Origin: Cellulosimicrobium cellulans
Lineage (GTDB): Bacteria; Actinomycetota; Actinomycetes; Actinomycetales; Cellulomonadaceae
DNA: 64,000 nucleotides
Direction of reading: 5' to 3'
Assembly (NCBI RefSeq): GCF_024124905.1
Contig: NZ_JAMXST010000002.1
Coordinates: 124,001-188,000, forward strand
Below, piece after piece: positions 16,931 to 27,360 of the stretch. The notes below the pieces were generated by a model. The model was not told the DNA's origin. It saw nothing but the letters and a program-made list of their open reading frames with translations, and made no database searches. The translations under genes were made by a program, and so were the position numbers. How positions within the stretch are numbered: the first letter of the stretch is position 1; each line of letters starts with the position of its first letter.

Positions 16931-18100
16931 ATGTACCTCCTCGACAACCCCGTGCGCCGCTACCCGTGGGGCTCGACCACGCTCGTGCAGCAGCTCCTCG
17001 GCCGCCCCGTCGACGGTCGTCCCGTCGCCGAGGTCTGGATGGGAGCCCACCCCGACGACCCGTCCACCGCCGACGGTGGTGGACGCCGGGTCGCTCTCGA
17101 CGCGCTCGTGGCGTCCCAGCCCGAGGCGATGCTCGGACCCCGCGTGCTGGCCGGGTCCGGCCCGCGCCTGCCGTTCCTCGCCAAGATCCTCGCCGCCGCC
17201 CGCGCGCTGTCGGTCCAGGTGCACCCGACGACCGCCCAGGCCGAGGCGGGCTTCACGACCGAGGACGAGCGCGGCGTCCCCCGCACCGACCCGGTGCGGA
17301 CGTACCGGGACCGCTCCGCGAAGCCGGAGATCGTGTACGCCCTCACGCCCTTCGAGCTCCTCAGCGGGCTCCGGGAGCCGGAGCAGGCGGCGAAGCTCGT
17401 CGCCGAGCTCGAGGTGCCCGCGCTCGACCCCCTCGTCGTGCTGCTGCGTGAGCGGCGCGACGACGCCCACCGGGGCGCGCTCACCTGGCTCCTCGGCCAG
17501 CGGGAGAGCACGGCGCCGTGGGTGGAGGCCGTCGCCGAGACCGCGCGTGACGCCGTGGGCGCCCGGCCGGAGCTGGCCGTGGTGCACGAGCTCGCGCAGG
17601 AGTTCCCCGGCGATCCCGGGCTCCTCGCTCCGCTCCTGCTGAACCACGAGCGGCTCGAGCCCGGCCAGGCCCTCTACACCGCCCCCGGGACGCTGCACGC
17701 CTACCTGCGGGGCATGGCCGTCGAGGTGATGGCGGCGTCCGACAACGTCCTGCGCGCCGGCCTGACGACGAAGCACGTGGACGTGGCGGAGCTGCTGGCG
17801 ATCACGGACTTCACGCCGCGGCTCACCGGCTTCCTGCGTCCGGTGCGCGTGGTGCCCGGTGTCGTGGACTACGTCGCGCCGGCCGCCGACCTGGGCCTGC
17901 GCGTCGCCACCCCGCGCGCGGGAGACGAGCTGCCGGGGCCGGAGGACGGCCCGCGGATCGTCGTGTGCGTCGAGGGCGAGGTGCGCGTCGTCGCGGCGGA
18001 CGCGCGACGCCTCCTGCCCGGCGAGTCCGTCTTCGTCCCGCACGTGGACGGACCGCTCGTCGTCTCAGGGCACGGGACGGCGGTCGTGGCGCGGGCCTGA
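16931..18100 (+). CDS. manA: Mannose-6-phosphate isomerase, class I
   Basis: A 389-residue type I phosphomannose isomerase, interconverting mannose-6-phosphate and fructose-6-phosphate with zinc. Motifs include NPVRRYPWGS at the start, EVWMGAHPDDPS (about 37-48), LSVQVHPT (zinc ligands, about 94-101) and GTLHAYLRGMAVEVMAASDNVLRAG late in the protein, broken here only by convention as residues about 253-277. It starts two bases after the mutase stop and closes the operon. A small palindrome, GGCCTGA/TCAGGCC (18094-18109), overlaps the stop codon and may terminate transcription toward the convergent membrane-protein gene. Confidence 0.93.
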   Translation: MYLLDNPVRRYPWGSTTLVQQLLGRPVDGRPVAEVWMGAHPDDPSTADGGGRRVALDALVASQPEAMLGPRVLAGSGPRLPFLAKILAAARALSVQVHPTTAQAEAGFTTEDERGVPRTDPVRTYRDRSAKPEIVYALTPFELLSGLREPEQAAKLVAELEVPALDPLVVLLRERRDDAHRGALTWLLGQRESTAPWVEAVAETARDAVGARPELAVVHELAQEFPGDPGLLAPLLLNHERLEPGQALYTAPGTLHAYLRGMAVEVMAASDNVLRAGLTTKHVDVAELLAITDFTPRLTGFLRPVRVVPGVVDYVAPAADLGLRVATPRAGDELPGPEDGPRIVVCVEGEVRVVAADARRLLPGESVFVPHVDGPLVVSGHGTAVVARA

Positions 18101-18113
18101 GGTCAGGCCGTCG

Positions 18114-18731
18114 TCACGACGACGCGGGGGCCGGCGTGGGGAACCAGCGGGCGAACTTCTCCTCGAGAGCCTGGGTCCGCTCGACGTCGCAGCGCTTCTC
18201 GGCCGAGACCGTGATCGCGCCGTCCAGGCACTGCTGGTGCGCCAGCGCGACGTCCCACGTGACGAGCGTCGAGACCATCTGCAGCGCGAGCATCGCGGAG
18301 AGCCCGACGCCGATGCCCAGCGCCGGGACGAGCGCACCGCGCACCCGTGCCCGCCACACCGCCACGAGCGCGCGGACGCCCACGACGATCGCCCCGAGCG
18401 CGAGCGCGAGGCTCACGGCCTGCCACGGGAACGGCATGGTGCTCACGACGATCACCGCGAGCAGGAGCAGGCCGAAGTGGAGCACGCGCCGCGTCGCCTG
18501 CCGCGCGAGCTCGGGGTCCGGCTCCGCGGGCTCGGGCGGTGCCGGAGGACGGCCGCCCCCGGGCGTCAGCGGGTCCGGCCGGCCGGGCGGGGGCGGTGGG
18601 AGGGGCGTGCCCGGGCCGGAGCCCGGTGGGACCGGAGCGCCCGGACGCGCGCCCTCCTCCGGCGGCTGCGGCGACTCCGGACGAGGGTGCTGCGGCGCGT
18701 CGGGACGGGGCGGTGCGTACGGGTTGCCCAC
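18114..18731 (-). CDS. Proline-rich small membrane protein, function unknown
   Basis: A 205-residue protein with a long Pro/Gly/Ala-rich N-terminus (about 1-95), three hydrophobic segments (about 108-175, one containing PWQAVSLALALGAIVVG) and a charged tail with two cysteines. The start is GTG at 18731, supported by GAGGAG eight bases upstream; the same frame stays open further upstream but without an RBS. It resembles the many actinobacterial small membrane proteins with a proline-rich cytoplasmic leader; no function is assigned. It is convergent with manA and divergent from purN. Confidence 0.75.
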   Translation of the reverse strand: MGNPYAPPRPDAPQHPRPESPQPPEEGARPGAPVPPGSGPGTPLPPPPPGRPDPLTPGGGRPPAPPEPAEPDPELARQATRRVLHFGLLLLAVIVVSTMPFPWQAVSLALALGAIVVGVRALVAVWRARVRGALVPALGIGVGLSAMLALQMVSTLVTWDVALAHQQCLDGAITVSAEKRCDVERTQALEEKFARWFPTPAPASS

Positions 18732-18877
18732 GGGCAGCTCCTCGGTCGGTCGGGCGGCTCGCGGTACATTCTCCCATCGGAGACCGGGTGCCCGGGAGGG
18801 CGCCCTCCCTGTTCCGCCGAGCCCGACGCTCGAGCCACCTGAGCCGCCCCGAGCCACCCCGAACCCGCAGGAGCACC

Positions 18878-19534
18878 GTGCAGACGCCGTCCGGCCACCC
18901 CGTCGAGTCCACCTCCGCCGCCCGCGTCGTCGTCCTCGTCTCGGGCGCGGGCTCCAACCTCGCCGCGATCCTCGCCGCGCACGACGACGCCGCCTACGGG
19001 GCGCGCGTCGTGGGCGTCGTGTCGGACAAGGCCGACGCGGGCGGCCTCGACCTGGCCCGCGAGGCCGGGATCGCCGCCGTCGTCGTGGCCCCGGGCGACT
19101 TCGACGACCGGGCCGCGTGGAACGAGGCGGTCGCGCAGGCCGTCGACGTCTTCCGGCCGGACCTCGTGGTGCTCGCCGGGTTCATGCGCATCCTCGGCCC
19201 GGCGTTCGTCGGGCGCTTCGCGGGCCGCACGATCAACACGCACCCGGCGCTCCTGCCGTCGTTCCCGGGCGCGCACGGCGTGCGCGACGCGCTCGCGTAC
19301 GGCGTCCGCGTCACCGGGTGCACCGTCCACGTGGTCGACGACGGCGTGGACACCGGCCCGATCATCGCCCAGGTCGCCGTCCCGGTCGAGGACGGCGACG
19401 ACGAGTCGTCGCTCCACGAGCGCATCAAGGTCGCGGAGCGCGCGCTCCTCGTCGAGACGGTCGGCCGCGTCGCGCGCGAGGGCCTGCGCGTCGAGGGCCG
19501 CCGGGCCGTCGTCGGGCGGTCGGCGGGCGCCTGA
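18878..19534 (+). CDS. purN: Phosphoribosylglycinamide formyltransferase
   Basis: A 218-residue enzyme transferring formyl from 10-formyl-tetrahydrofolate to GAR in purine synthesis. It shows the substrate loop VSGAGSNLAAIL (about 20-31), the catalytic motif NTHPALLPSFPGAHG (about 119-133) with Asn and His, and VDDGVDTGPII (about 149-159) with the catalytic Asp. The start is GTG at 18878 with CAGGAG four bases upstream. A TACATT box near 18764 may be its -10. purH follows 174 bases later behind a ZTP riboswitch, so purH can be controlled separately. Confidence 0.95.
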   Translation: MQTPSGHPVESTSAARVVVLVSGAGSNLAAILAAHDDAAYGARVVGVVSDKADAGGLDLAREAGIAAVVVAPGDFDDRAAWNEAVAQAVDVFRPDLVVLAGFMRILGPAFVGRFAGRTINTHPALLPSFPGAHGVRDALAYGVRVTGCTVHVVDDGVDTGPIIAQVAVPVEDGDDESSLHERIKVAERALLVETVGRVAREGLRVEGRRAVVGRSAGA

Positions 19535-19562
19535 GCCGCCCGCGCGGCACCCGGTAGACTCG

Positions 19563-19700
19563 TCCCGGACGCGACTGGCGAGGGTGGGAACGACCACCGG
19601 GGAGCGGCCGGATCTACCTGCTGGAGCGTCGACCGCCTGGGCGCCTGGGTTCTGCCTCGCGTCGGCGTCCGTCGACGCGGCGACCGCGACCCAGAGGAGC
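19563..19700 (+). ncRNA. ZTP (pfl) riboswitch controlling purH, with expression platform
   Basis: The three conserved blocks of the ZTP/pfl aptamer are present in order: GACTGGCG (19573-19580), CCACCGGGGAGCG (19594-19606) and CCGCCTGGGCG (19633-19643). They sense ZTP/ZMP, which builds up when 10-formyl-folate is short. Downstream, GCGTCGAC (19626-19633) can pair with GTCGACGC (19671-19678), and CTGGGT (19645-19650) with ACCCAG (19689-19694), which abuts the AGAGGAG RBS of purH. This suggests an aptamer-disrupting structure next to the ribosome site. The aptamer identity is firm; the switching scheme is inferred. Confidence 0.92.
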
Positions 19701-19708
19701 CCCCCGTC

Positions 19709-21358
19709 ATGTCCCACCCGGCCCCGCACGTGCCCTCCGCCCCCGACGTCCAGCTCGCCGACGACGCGCAGCGCCCCGTGCGGCGCGCGCTCCTGAGCGT
19801 CTACGACAAGACGGGCCTCGTCGAGCTCGCGACCGCGCTCCACGCGGCGGGCGTCGAGCTGGTCTCCACCGGCTCCACCGCGTCGACGATCGCCGCCGCG
19901 GGCGTGCCCGTGACGAAGGTCGAGGACCTCACCGGGTTCCCCGAGTGCCTCGAGGGCCGGGTCAAGACGCTCCACCCGCGCGTGCACGCCGGCATCCTCG
20001 CGGACTCGCGCAAGGCCGACCACCTCGCGCAGCTCGACGAGCTCGGCATCGCGCCGTTCGAGCTCGTCGTCGTCAACCTCTACCCGTTCGCCGCGACCGT
20101 CGCGTCCGGCGCCGGCCCCGACGAGGTCGTCGAGCAGATCGACATCGGCGGTCCCTCGATGGTCCGCGCGGCCGCGAAGAACCACCCGAGCGTCGCCGTC
20201 GTCGTGGACCCGGCCCGGTACGACGACGTCGTCGCCGCCGTGCAGGGGGGCGGCTTCACGTTCGCCCAGCGCAAGCGCCTCGCGGCGCAGGCGTTCGCGC
20301 ACACCGCGCAGTACGACGTCGCCGTCGCGTCGTGGTTCGCGTCGTCGTACGCGCCCGACGACGTGGCCTTCCCCGCGTTCACGGGCGCCACCTGGGAGCG
20401 GGCCGACGTCCTGCGCTACGGCGAGAACCCGCACCAGCAGGCCGCGCTGTACACGCACTGGCGCGGCGGGCTCGCCACGGCGACCCAGCTGCAGGGCAAG
20501 GCGATGAGCTACAACAACTACGTGGACGCCGACGCCGCGCGCCGGGCCGCGTACGACCACTCCGGCCCGGCCGTCGCCGTCGTCAAGCACAACAACCCGT
20601 GCGGCGTCGCGACCGACGACGACATCGCGGCCGCCTACCGCAAGGCGCACGCCACCGACCCGGTCTCCGCGTACGGCGGCGTGGTGGCGGCGAACCGGGT
20701 GGTGACGACCGAGCTCGCGGAGGCGCTCAAGCCCGTGTTCACGGAGGTCGTCGTGGCACCGGGCTACGAGGACGGCGCGCTCGAGATCCTCGCGGCGAAG
20801 AAGAACCTGCGCGTCCTCGTGCTCCCGGAGGGCGCGCAGAGCGACCCCGTCGAGTTCCGTCCGATCTCGGGCGGTCTGCTCGTCCAGACGGTCGACCACA
20901 TCGACGGCGTCGTGACGGCCGAGGACGGCACCGTCACCGGCGGCGACGACCCGCAGCACTGGACCCTCGTGACGGGCGAGGCCGCCGACGACGCGACCCT
21001 CGCGGACCTCGCGTTCGCGTGGCGCGCGATCCGCGCCGCCAAGTCCAACGCGATCCTCCTCGCGCGCGACGGGGCCGCCGTCGGGGTCGGGATGGGGCAG
21101 GTCAACCGCGTCGACTCGTGCCGTCTCGCGGTCGAGCGCGCCAACACCCTCGCCGACGGTGAGGAGCGTGCGCGTGGCGCCGTCGCGGCGTCCGACGCGT
21201 TCTTCCCCTTCGCCGACGGCCTCCAGATCCTGCTCGACGCGGGCGTCCGCGCGGTCGTCGCCCCGGGCGGGTCGATCCGCGACGCCGAGGTGATCGAGGC
21301 GGCGCGCGCCGCGGGTGTGACCATGTACTTCACGGGCACGCGACACTTCGCGCACTGA
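19709..21358 (+). CDS. purH: Bifunctional AICAR transformylase/IMP cyclohydrolase
   Basis: A 549-residue enzyme for the last two steps of IMP synthesis. The N-terminal MGS-like cyclohydrolase domain (about 20-220) includes [18 protein letters not shown] and [11 protein letters not shown]. The C-terminal AICAR transformylase domain (about 225-549) includes VVKHNNPCG with the catalytic Lys-His and ends with [11 protein letters not shown]. The ATG is preceded by GAGGAG. Its substrate pathway intermediate ZMP is the ligand class of the riboswitch directly upstream, so the circuit is self-consistent. A hairpin terminator follows. Confidence 0.97.
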   Translation: MSHPAPHVPSAPDVQLADDAQRPVRRALLSVYDKTGLVELATALHAAGVELVSTGSTASTIAAAGVPVTKVEDLTGFPECLEGRVKTLHPRVHAGILADSRKADHLAQLDELGIAPFELVVVNLYPFAATVASGAGPDEVVEQIDIGGPSMVRAAAKNHPSVAVVVDPARYDDVVAAVQGGGFTFAQRKRLAAQAFAHTAQYDVAVASWFASSYAPDDVAFPAFTGATWERADVLRYGENPHQQAALYTHWRGGLATATQLQGKAMSYNNYVDADAARRAAYDHSGPAVAVVKHNNPCGVATDDDIAAAYRKAHATDPVSAYGGVVAANRVVTTELAEALKPVFTEVVVAPGYEDGALEILAAKKNLRVLVLPEGAQSDPVEFRPISGGLLVQTVDHIDGVVTAEDGTVTGGDDPQHWTLVTGEAADDATLADLAFAWRAIRAAKSNAILLARDGAAVGVGMGQVNRVDSCRLAVERANTLADGEERARGAVAASDAFFPFADGLQILLDAGVRAVVAPGGSIRDAEVIEAARAAGVTMYFTGTRHFAH

Positions 21359-21370
21359 CACGGCCCTGCT

Positions 21371-21408
21371 CGACGGCCCCGCCGGTCTCCGGACCGGTGG
21401 GGCCGTCG
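21371..21408. terminator. Bidirectional terminator between purH and the FAD oxidoreductase gene
   Basis: A 17-bp stem (21371-21387 with 21392-21408) with a single G-U position and a four-base loop, placed between convergent genes. Confidence 0.8.
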
Positions 21409-21419
21409 CGCGCCGGGCG

Positions 21420-22796
21420 TCAGACCAGGGCGTCGCGGAGGCGGCGGGTCGGGTCGAGCGCGACGTCGAGGTCGACGCCGAGGCGGCCGGCGCGGTTCAT
21501 CGCCTTGCGGACCGGGCCGACGTCGCGCGGCGAGTCGACCAGGAGGACCGCCCGGACCTCGGTGACCCGACGCTCCGGGCCGCCGTCCGCCGCCGTGCCG
21601 CCGTCCGAGGTGGAGCCGGAGGTCGTCCCCGGGGCGAGGTAGAACGCGGCCCAGCCCTCGTGGCCGGTCGGGCCGCCGGACGGGTCGCCGCGGAAGAGCA
21701 CGTCGTCGGCCTCGTCGGGCACGCCGAGCAGGGCGAGGTCGTGCCCGAGCTGCTGGGAGAACACGTACGGGGCGTGCCCGGGAGCGTCGGGCTCGTCGCC
21801 GAGCAGCGCGGCGACGGTCGCGTCCGGGTCGTGGAGGGCGGCGGACCAGTGGCCACCGGGCACCGCGCCGAGCAGCGGGTGCTCGCGCGTCGCGCAGTCG
21901 CCGACGGCCCAGAGCCCGGCCAACCCCGGCACGGCGCCGGTGGCGTCCACGGGCACGCTGCCGCGCACGTCGCGCGGGACCGTGCCGTCGAGCCAGTCCG
22001 TCGCGGGGCGGGCGCCCACGGCGGCCAGCACGAGGTCGGCCGTCAGCTCGCGCCCGTCGGCGAGCCGGACGCCGTCGGGCCGGACCTCCGCCACCGCGGC
22101 ACCGGTCACGAGCTCGGCGCCGACGGCCGCGTACCAGGGCGCGAGGTGCGCGCCGACGGCCGGACCGAGCTGGCGCCGGAGCGGGGCGGGAGCGGCCTCG
22201 AGGACAGTGACGTGCGCCCCCGCGCCGGCGGCGACCCCTGCCAGCTCGGCGCCGATCCAGCCCGCGCCCACGATCACGAGGCGGAGCCCCGGTCGCAGCG
22301 CGCCGCGGAGGGCCTCGGCGTCCCGGACCGTGTGCAGGAGGCGGGCGTGCTCCCAGCCGTCGGGCCGCACGGGCGTGGAGCCGACCGCGAGCACCACGGC
22401 CGCCGCGGCCCGGCGCTCGCCCGACCGCGTCGTGATCTCCCAGACGGCGCCGTCGGGCGTCGCCCGGCGCTCCAGCCGCACTGCCGGGTCGGCCAGGCGC
22501 ACCTCGTCGGCGAGCGCCTCGACGTCGACGCCGAGGTCCTCGGCGAGCCACGCCGGGCCCGGGCGGCTCAGGAGCTCCTTCGAGAGCGGTGGCCGGTCGT
22601 AGGGAGGCACGCCCTCCGCGCCGAGCAGCGTCACCCGCCCGGCGTACCCCCGACGCCGGAGCGCGCCGACGGTCTGGGCGCCGGCCAGTCCCGCGCCCAC
22701 GACCACGACCGACGCGGGCGGTCCCGGGTCTGCCGCGGGAGGGGACGCGCGGTGCGTGGTAGGTGGCGGGAGGACCGGCGGCTCGGCGGACGACAT
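21420..22796 (-). CDS. FAD-dependent pyridine nucleotide oxidoreductase (ferredoxin/rubredoxin reductase-like)
   Basis: A 458-residue flavoprotein with two dinucleotide-binding folds: VVVVGAGLAGAQTVGALRRR (about 28-47) for FAD and LVIVGAGWIGAELAG (about 173-187) for NAD(P)H. A late GLWAVGDCA motif contacts FAD. The C-terminal part resembles the reductase domain of ferredoxin reductases serving oxygenases or P450s. I chose the ATG at 22796, with a TAGCGT box seven bases upstream (leaderless). The open frame extends further upstream but overlaps the divergent gene. No ferredoxin or oxygenase partner gene is in the window. Confidence 0.85.
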   Translation of the reverse strand: MSSAEPPVLPPPTTHRASPPAADPGPPASVVVVGAGLAGAQTVGALRRRGYAGRVTLLGAEGVPPYDRPPLSKELLSRPGPAWLAEDLGVDVEALADEVRLADPAVRLERRATPDGAVWEITTRSGERRAAAAVVLAVGSTPVRPDGWEHARLLHTVRDAEALRGALRPGLRLVIVGAGWIGAELAGVAAGAGAHVTVLEAAPAPLRRQLGPAVGAHLAPWYAAVGAELVTGAAVAEVRPDGVRLADGRELTADLVLAAVGARPATDWLDGTVPRDVRGSVPVDATGAVPGLAGLWAVGDCATREHPLLGAVPGGHWSAALHDPDATVAALLGDEPDAPGHAPYVFSQQLGHDLALLGVPDEADDVLFRGDPSGGPTGHEGWAAFYLAPGTTSGSTSDGGTAADGGPERRVTEVRAVLLVDSPRDVGPVRKAMNRAGRLGVDLDVALDPTRRLRDALV

Positions 22797-22850
22797 GCAC
22801 GTCACGCTAGGCCACGACGGTAGGCTTCCGGGCGTGGAAGGTGCAGCAGC

Positions 22851-23279
22851 GTGACCGACGTCACCGCGGACGGGGGGACGCGGCACCGGCCGCCGGCGAC
22901 GCTCGTGCCGGCGTGGCACCACGTCGAGGACGAGCCGAGAGACGACGGGCGCCCGGCGGGCGCGCGTCCCGACGACGAGGCCCGGCCCCCGGTCCCGGAA
23001 CCGCCTGCGAGCCTCGCCCCGTCGCGTCAGCCGGCGATGTGGCTCGTGCTCGCGGGCGTCGCGGTGTCGACGCTCGTCGCGGTGCTCGTCGGCGCGCGCG
23101 CCGGCTGCTTCACGCTCGCCGGGCTGCTCGCGGTGGCCGGCGTGTGCCGCGCGGTCGTCCCGGGCCCGGGTCCCGTGGGGATCACCGTGCGCTCCCGCGG
23201 GCTGGACGTCTTCTTCTTCCTCGCGCCCGCGGTCGTCATGGCGTTCCTCGCGCTGACCCTCGACCAGGGCGAGATCTGA
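22851..23279 (+). CDS. DUF3017-type small membrane protein
   Basis: A 142-residue protein: a hydrophilic, acidic N-terminus (about 1-58), then three hydrophobic segments (about 62-82, 84-100 and 117-138). It resembles the DUF3017 family, small actinobacterial membrane proteins often encoded near one-carbon and TCA genes such as folD or mdh. The function is unknown. The GTG start at 22851 has GGAAGG about ten bases upstream, and a TAGGCT box near 22821 is the likely -10. It is divergent from the FAD oxidoreductase and convergent with the MIP gene. Confidence 0.75.
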   Translation: MTDVTADGGTRHRPPATLVPAWHHVEDEPRDDGRPAGARPDDEARPPVPEPPASLAPSRQPAMWLVLAGVAVSTLVAVLVGARAGCFTLAGLLAVAGVCRAVVPGPGPVGITVRSRGLDVFFFLAPAVVMAFLALTLDQGEI

Positions 23280-23353
23280 CCCGTCGCGGGCGCCTGCCCA
23301 CGCCCCCCGGGAGGGGCCGGGGGGCAACCCTCCGGACGCGGTGCCGCGGACGA

Positions 23354-23391
23354 CGACGGGCCCGGACCGCGGTCGCGGTCCGGGCCCGTCG
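23354..23391. terminator. Bidirectional terminator between DUF3017 and MIP genes
   Basis: A 17-bp perfect stem (23354-23370 with 23375-23391) with loop GGTC, between convergent genes and just after the MIP stop at 23406. Confidence 0.85.
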
Positions 23392-23405
23392 GGGCGTGCG
23401 GGACG

Positions 23406-24479
23406 TCAGGCCTTGGGAGCCTCGTCCGTGCCGGGGGCGTCATCCGTCGCCGGGGCCTCGGGCTCGTCCGCCTCGACGACCTCGACGACCTCCTCGACCG
23501 CGACGACGTCGCCGTTCTCGTCCGTGACGACGACCTCCTCCTCGACCACGGCGGCGACCGCGCCCGCACCCGCCGCGCCGGCCGCCGCGGAGTACGCCGG
23601 GGCCCCGGCCTCGGTCAGCGTGACGACCTGGTCCTCGCCGAGGAGGTCGTCCTGCTTGGGGGCGAAGGCGAAGGCACGGTAGAACAGGCCCGCGATCGCG
23701 GCGCCGAGGAGAGGGGCGACCCAGAAGACCCACTGCTGCTTCCACAGGTCCCCGTCGCCGGCGAAGACCGCCGAGGCCATCGAGCGTGCCGGGTTGATCG
23801 ACGCGTTGGTGATCGGCGCGGCGACCAGGATGAGGGCGGTCAGCGTGAAGCCGATCACGACGGGCGCGTACTGGACGCTCGCGCGCTTGTCGGTGACGCC
23901 GAGGATCACGCCCACGAACACGGCGGTGACGATGGTCTCGATGAGCAGCGCCTGCACGAGGCCGAACTCCGTGCCGCCCTGCGACGCCGTCGAGAGCGAG
24001 GAGAAGCTGCCGTAGCCGTTGGCGGTCGCGACGAACACCCCGCCCCGGCCGTCCTGGCCGAGGAGCTGCGGGAGCGTGGAGGGCACGGTCGCGAGCAGGA
24101 CGAGGCCGGCGAGGAGCGCGCCGACGAGCTGCGCGACCCAGTACGGCAGGACGTCGCGCCACGCGGTGCGGCCGCCGATCGCGGCACCGAGCGTGACGGC
24201 CGGGTTGAAGTGGCCACCGGACACGTTGCCCACGGCGGCGGCGCCCGCGACCACCGCGATACCACCGGCCAGGCCGACGGCCAGGGCGTTCTGCTGGCTG
24301 ACGAAGGTGTACAGCGCCACACCCACGATCGCGAGGACGAGGAAGAACGTGCCGAAGACCTCGGCGCCGAGACGCGCGAGGAGGCTCGGCTGGACGACGG
24401 CGACGGCCTCGGTGGGCGCGGGACTCGGGTCCTCGACGAAGCCCTCCGGCGCGCCGGGAGCGGTGGTGTCCTGGGACAT
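23406..24479 (-). CDS. MIP family channel (aquaporin/aquaglyceroporin)
   Basis: A 357-residue channel of the major intrinsic protein family with six helices. Both pore half-helix motifs are present: NPAVTLG near residue 90 and NPARSM near 221. The spacing fits the fold. The C-terminal tail (about 285-357) is unusually long, acidic and Val/Glu/Ala-rich (for example EEEVVVTDENGD) and probably cytoplasmic. The ATG at 24479 has AGGA eight bases upstream. Water or glycerol passage cannot be decided by eye, and no glycerol kinase gene is adjacent. Confidence 0.9.
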   Translation of the reverse strand: MSQDTTAPGAPEGFVEDPSPAPTEAVAVVQPSLLARLGAEVFGTFFLVLAIVGVALYTFVSQQNALAVGLAGGIAVVAGAAAVGNVSGGHFNPAVTLGAAIGGRTAWRDVLPYWVAQLVGALLAGLVLLATVPSTLPQLLGQDGRGGVFVATANGYGSFSSLSTASQGGTEFGLVQALLIETIVTAVFVGVILGVTDKRASVQYAPVVIGFTLTALILVAAPITNASINPARSMASAVFAGDGDLWKQQWVFWVAPLLGAAIAGLFYRAFAFAPKQDDLLGEDQVVTLTEAGAPAYSAAAGAAGAGAVAAVVEEEVVVTDENGDVVAVEEVVEVVEADEPEAPATDDAPGTDEAPKA

Positions 24480-27202
<2,723 letters not shown>

Positions 27203-27210
27203 TCCGGGAT

Positions 27211-27252
27211 CCGGTCCCGTGGTCCGAGGCACGGTCCGGACCGCGGGACCGG
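27211..27252. terminator. Terminator after mdh
   Basis: A 16-bp stem (27211-27226 with 27237-27252) with one G-U position and a ten-base loop. Confidence 0.75.
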
Positions 27253-27360
27253 ACGCTCCGGGGGCCGGAAGGGAGCGGCGGTGCGGGGCGTCCGGGGGTG
27301 GGTGACCGAGCGGAAAATCGCTGCGCCGTCGGGGGTGCCGCGCCGTAGGGTCGACGGGCC

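Noticed and set aside
21420-23327. Upstream extension of the FAD oxidoreductase to 23327
   Set aside because: It would overlap the divergent DUF3017-type gene, and its extra residues are low-complexity; the ATG at 22796 fits the dinucleotide-fold start.
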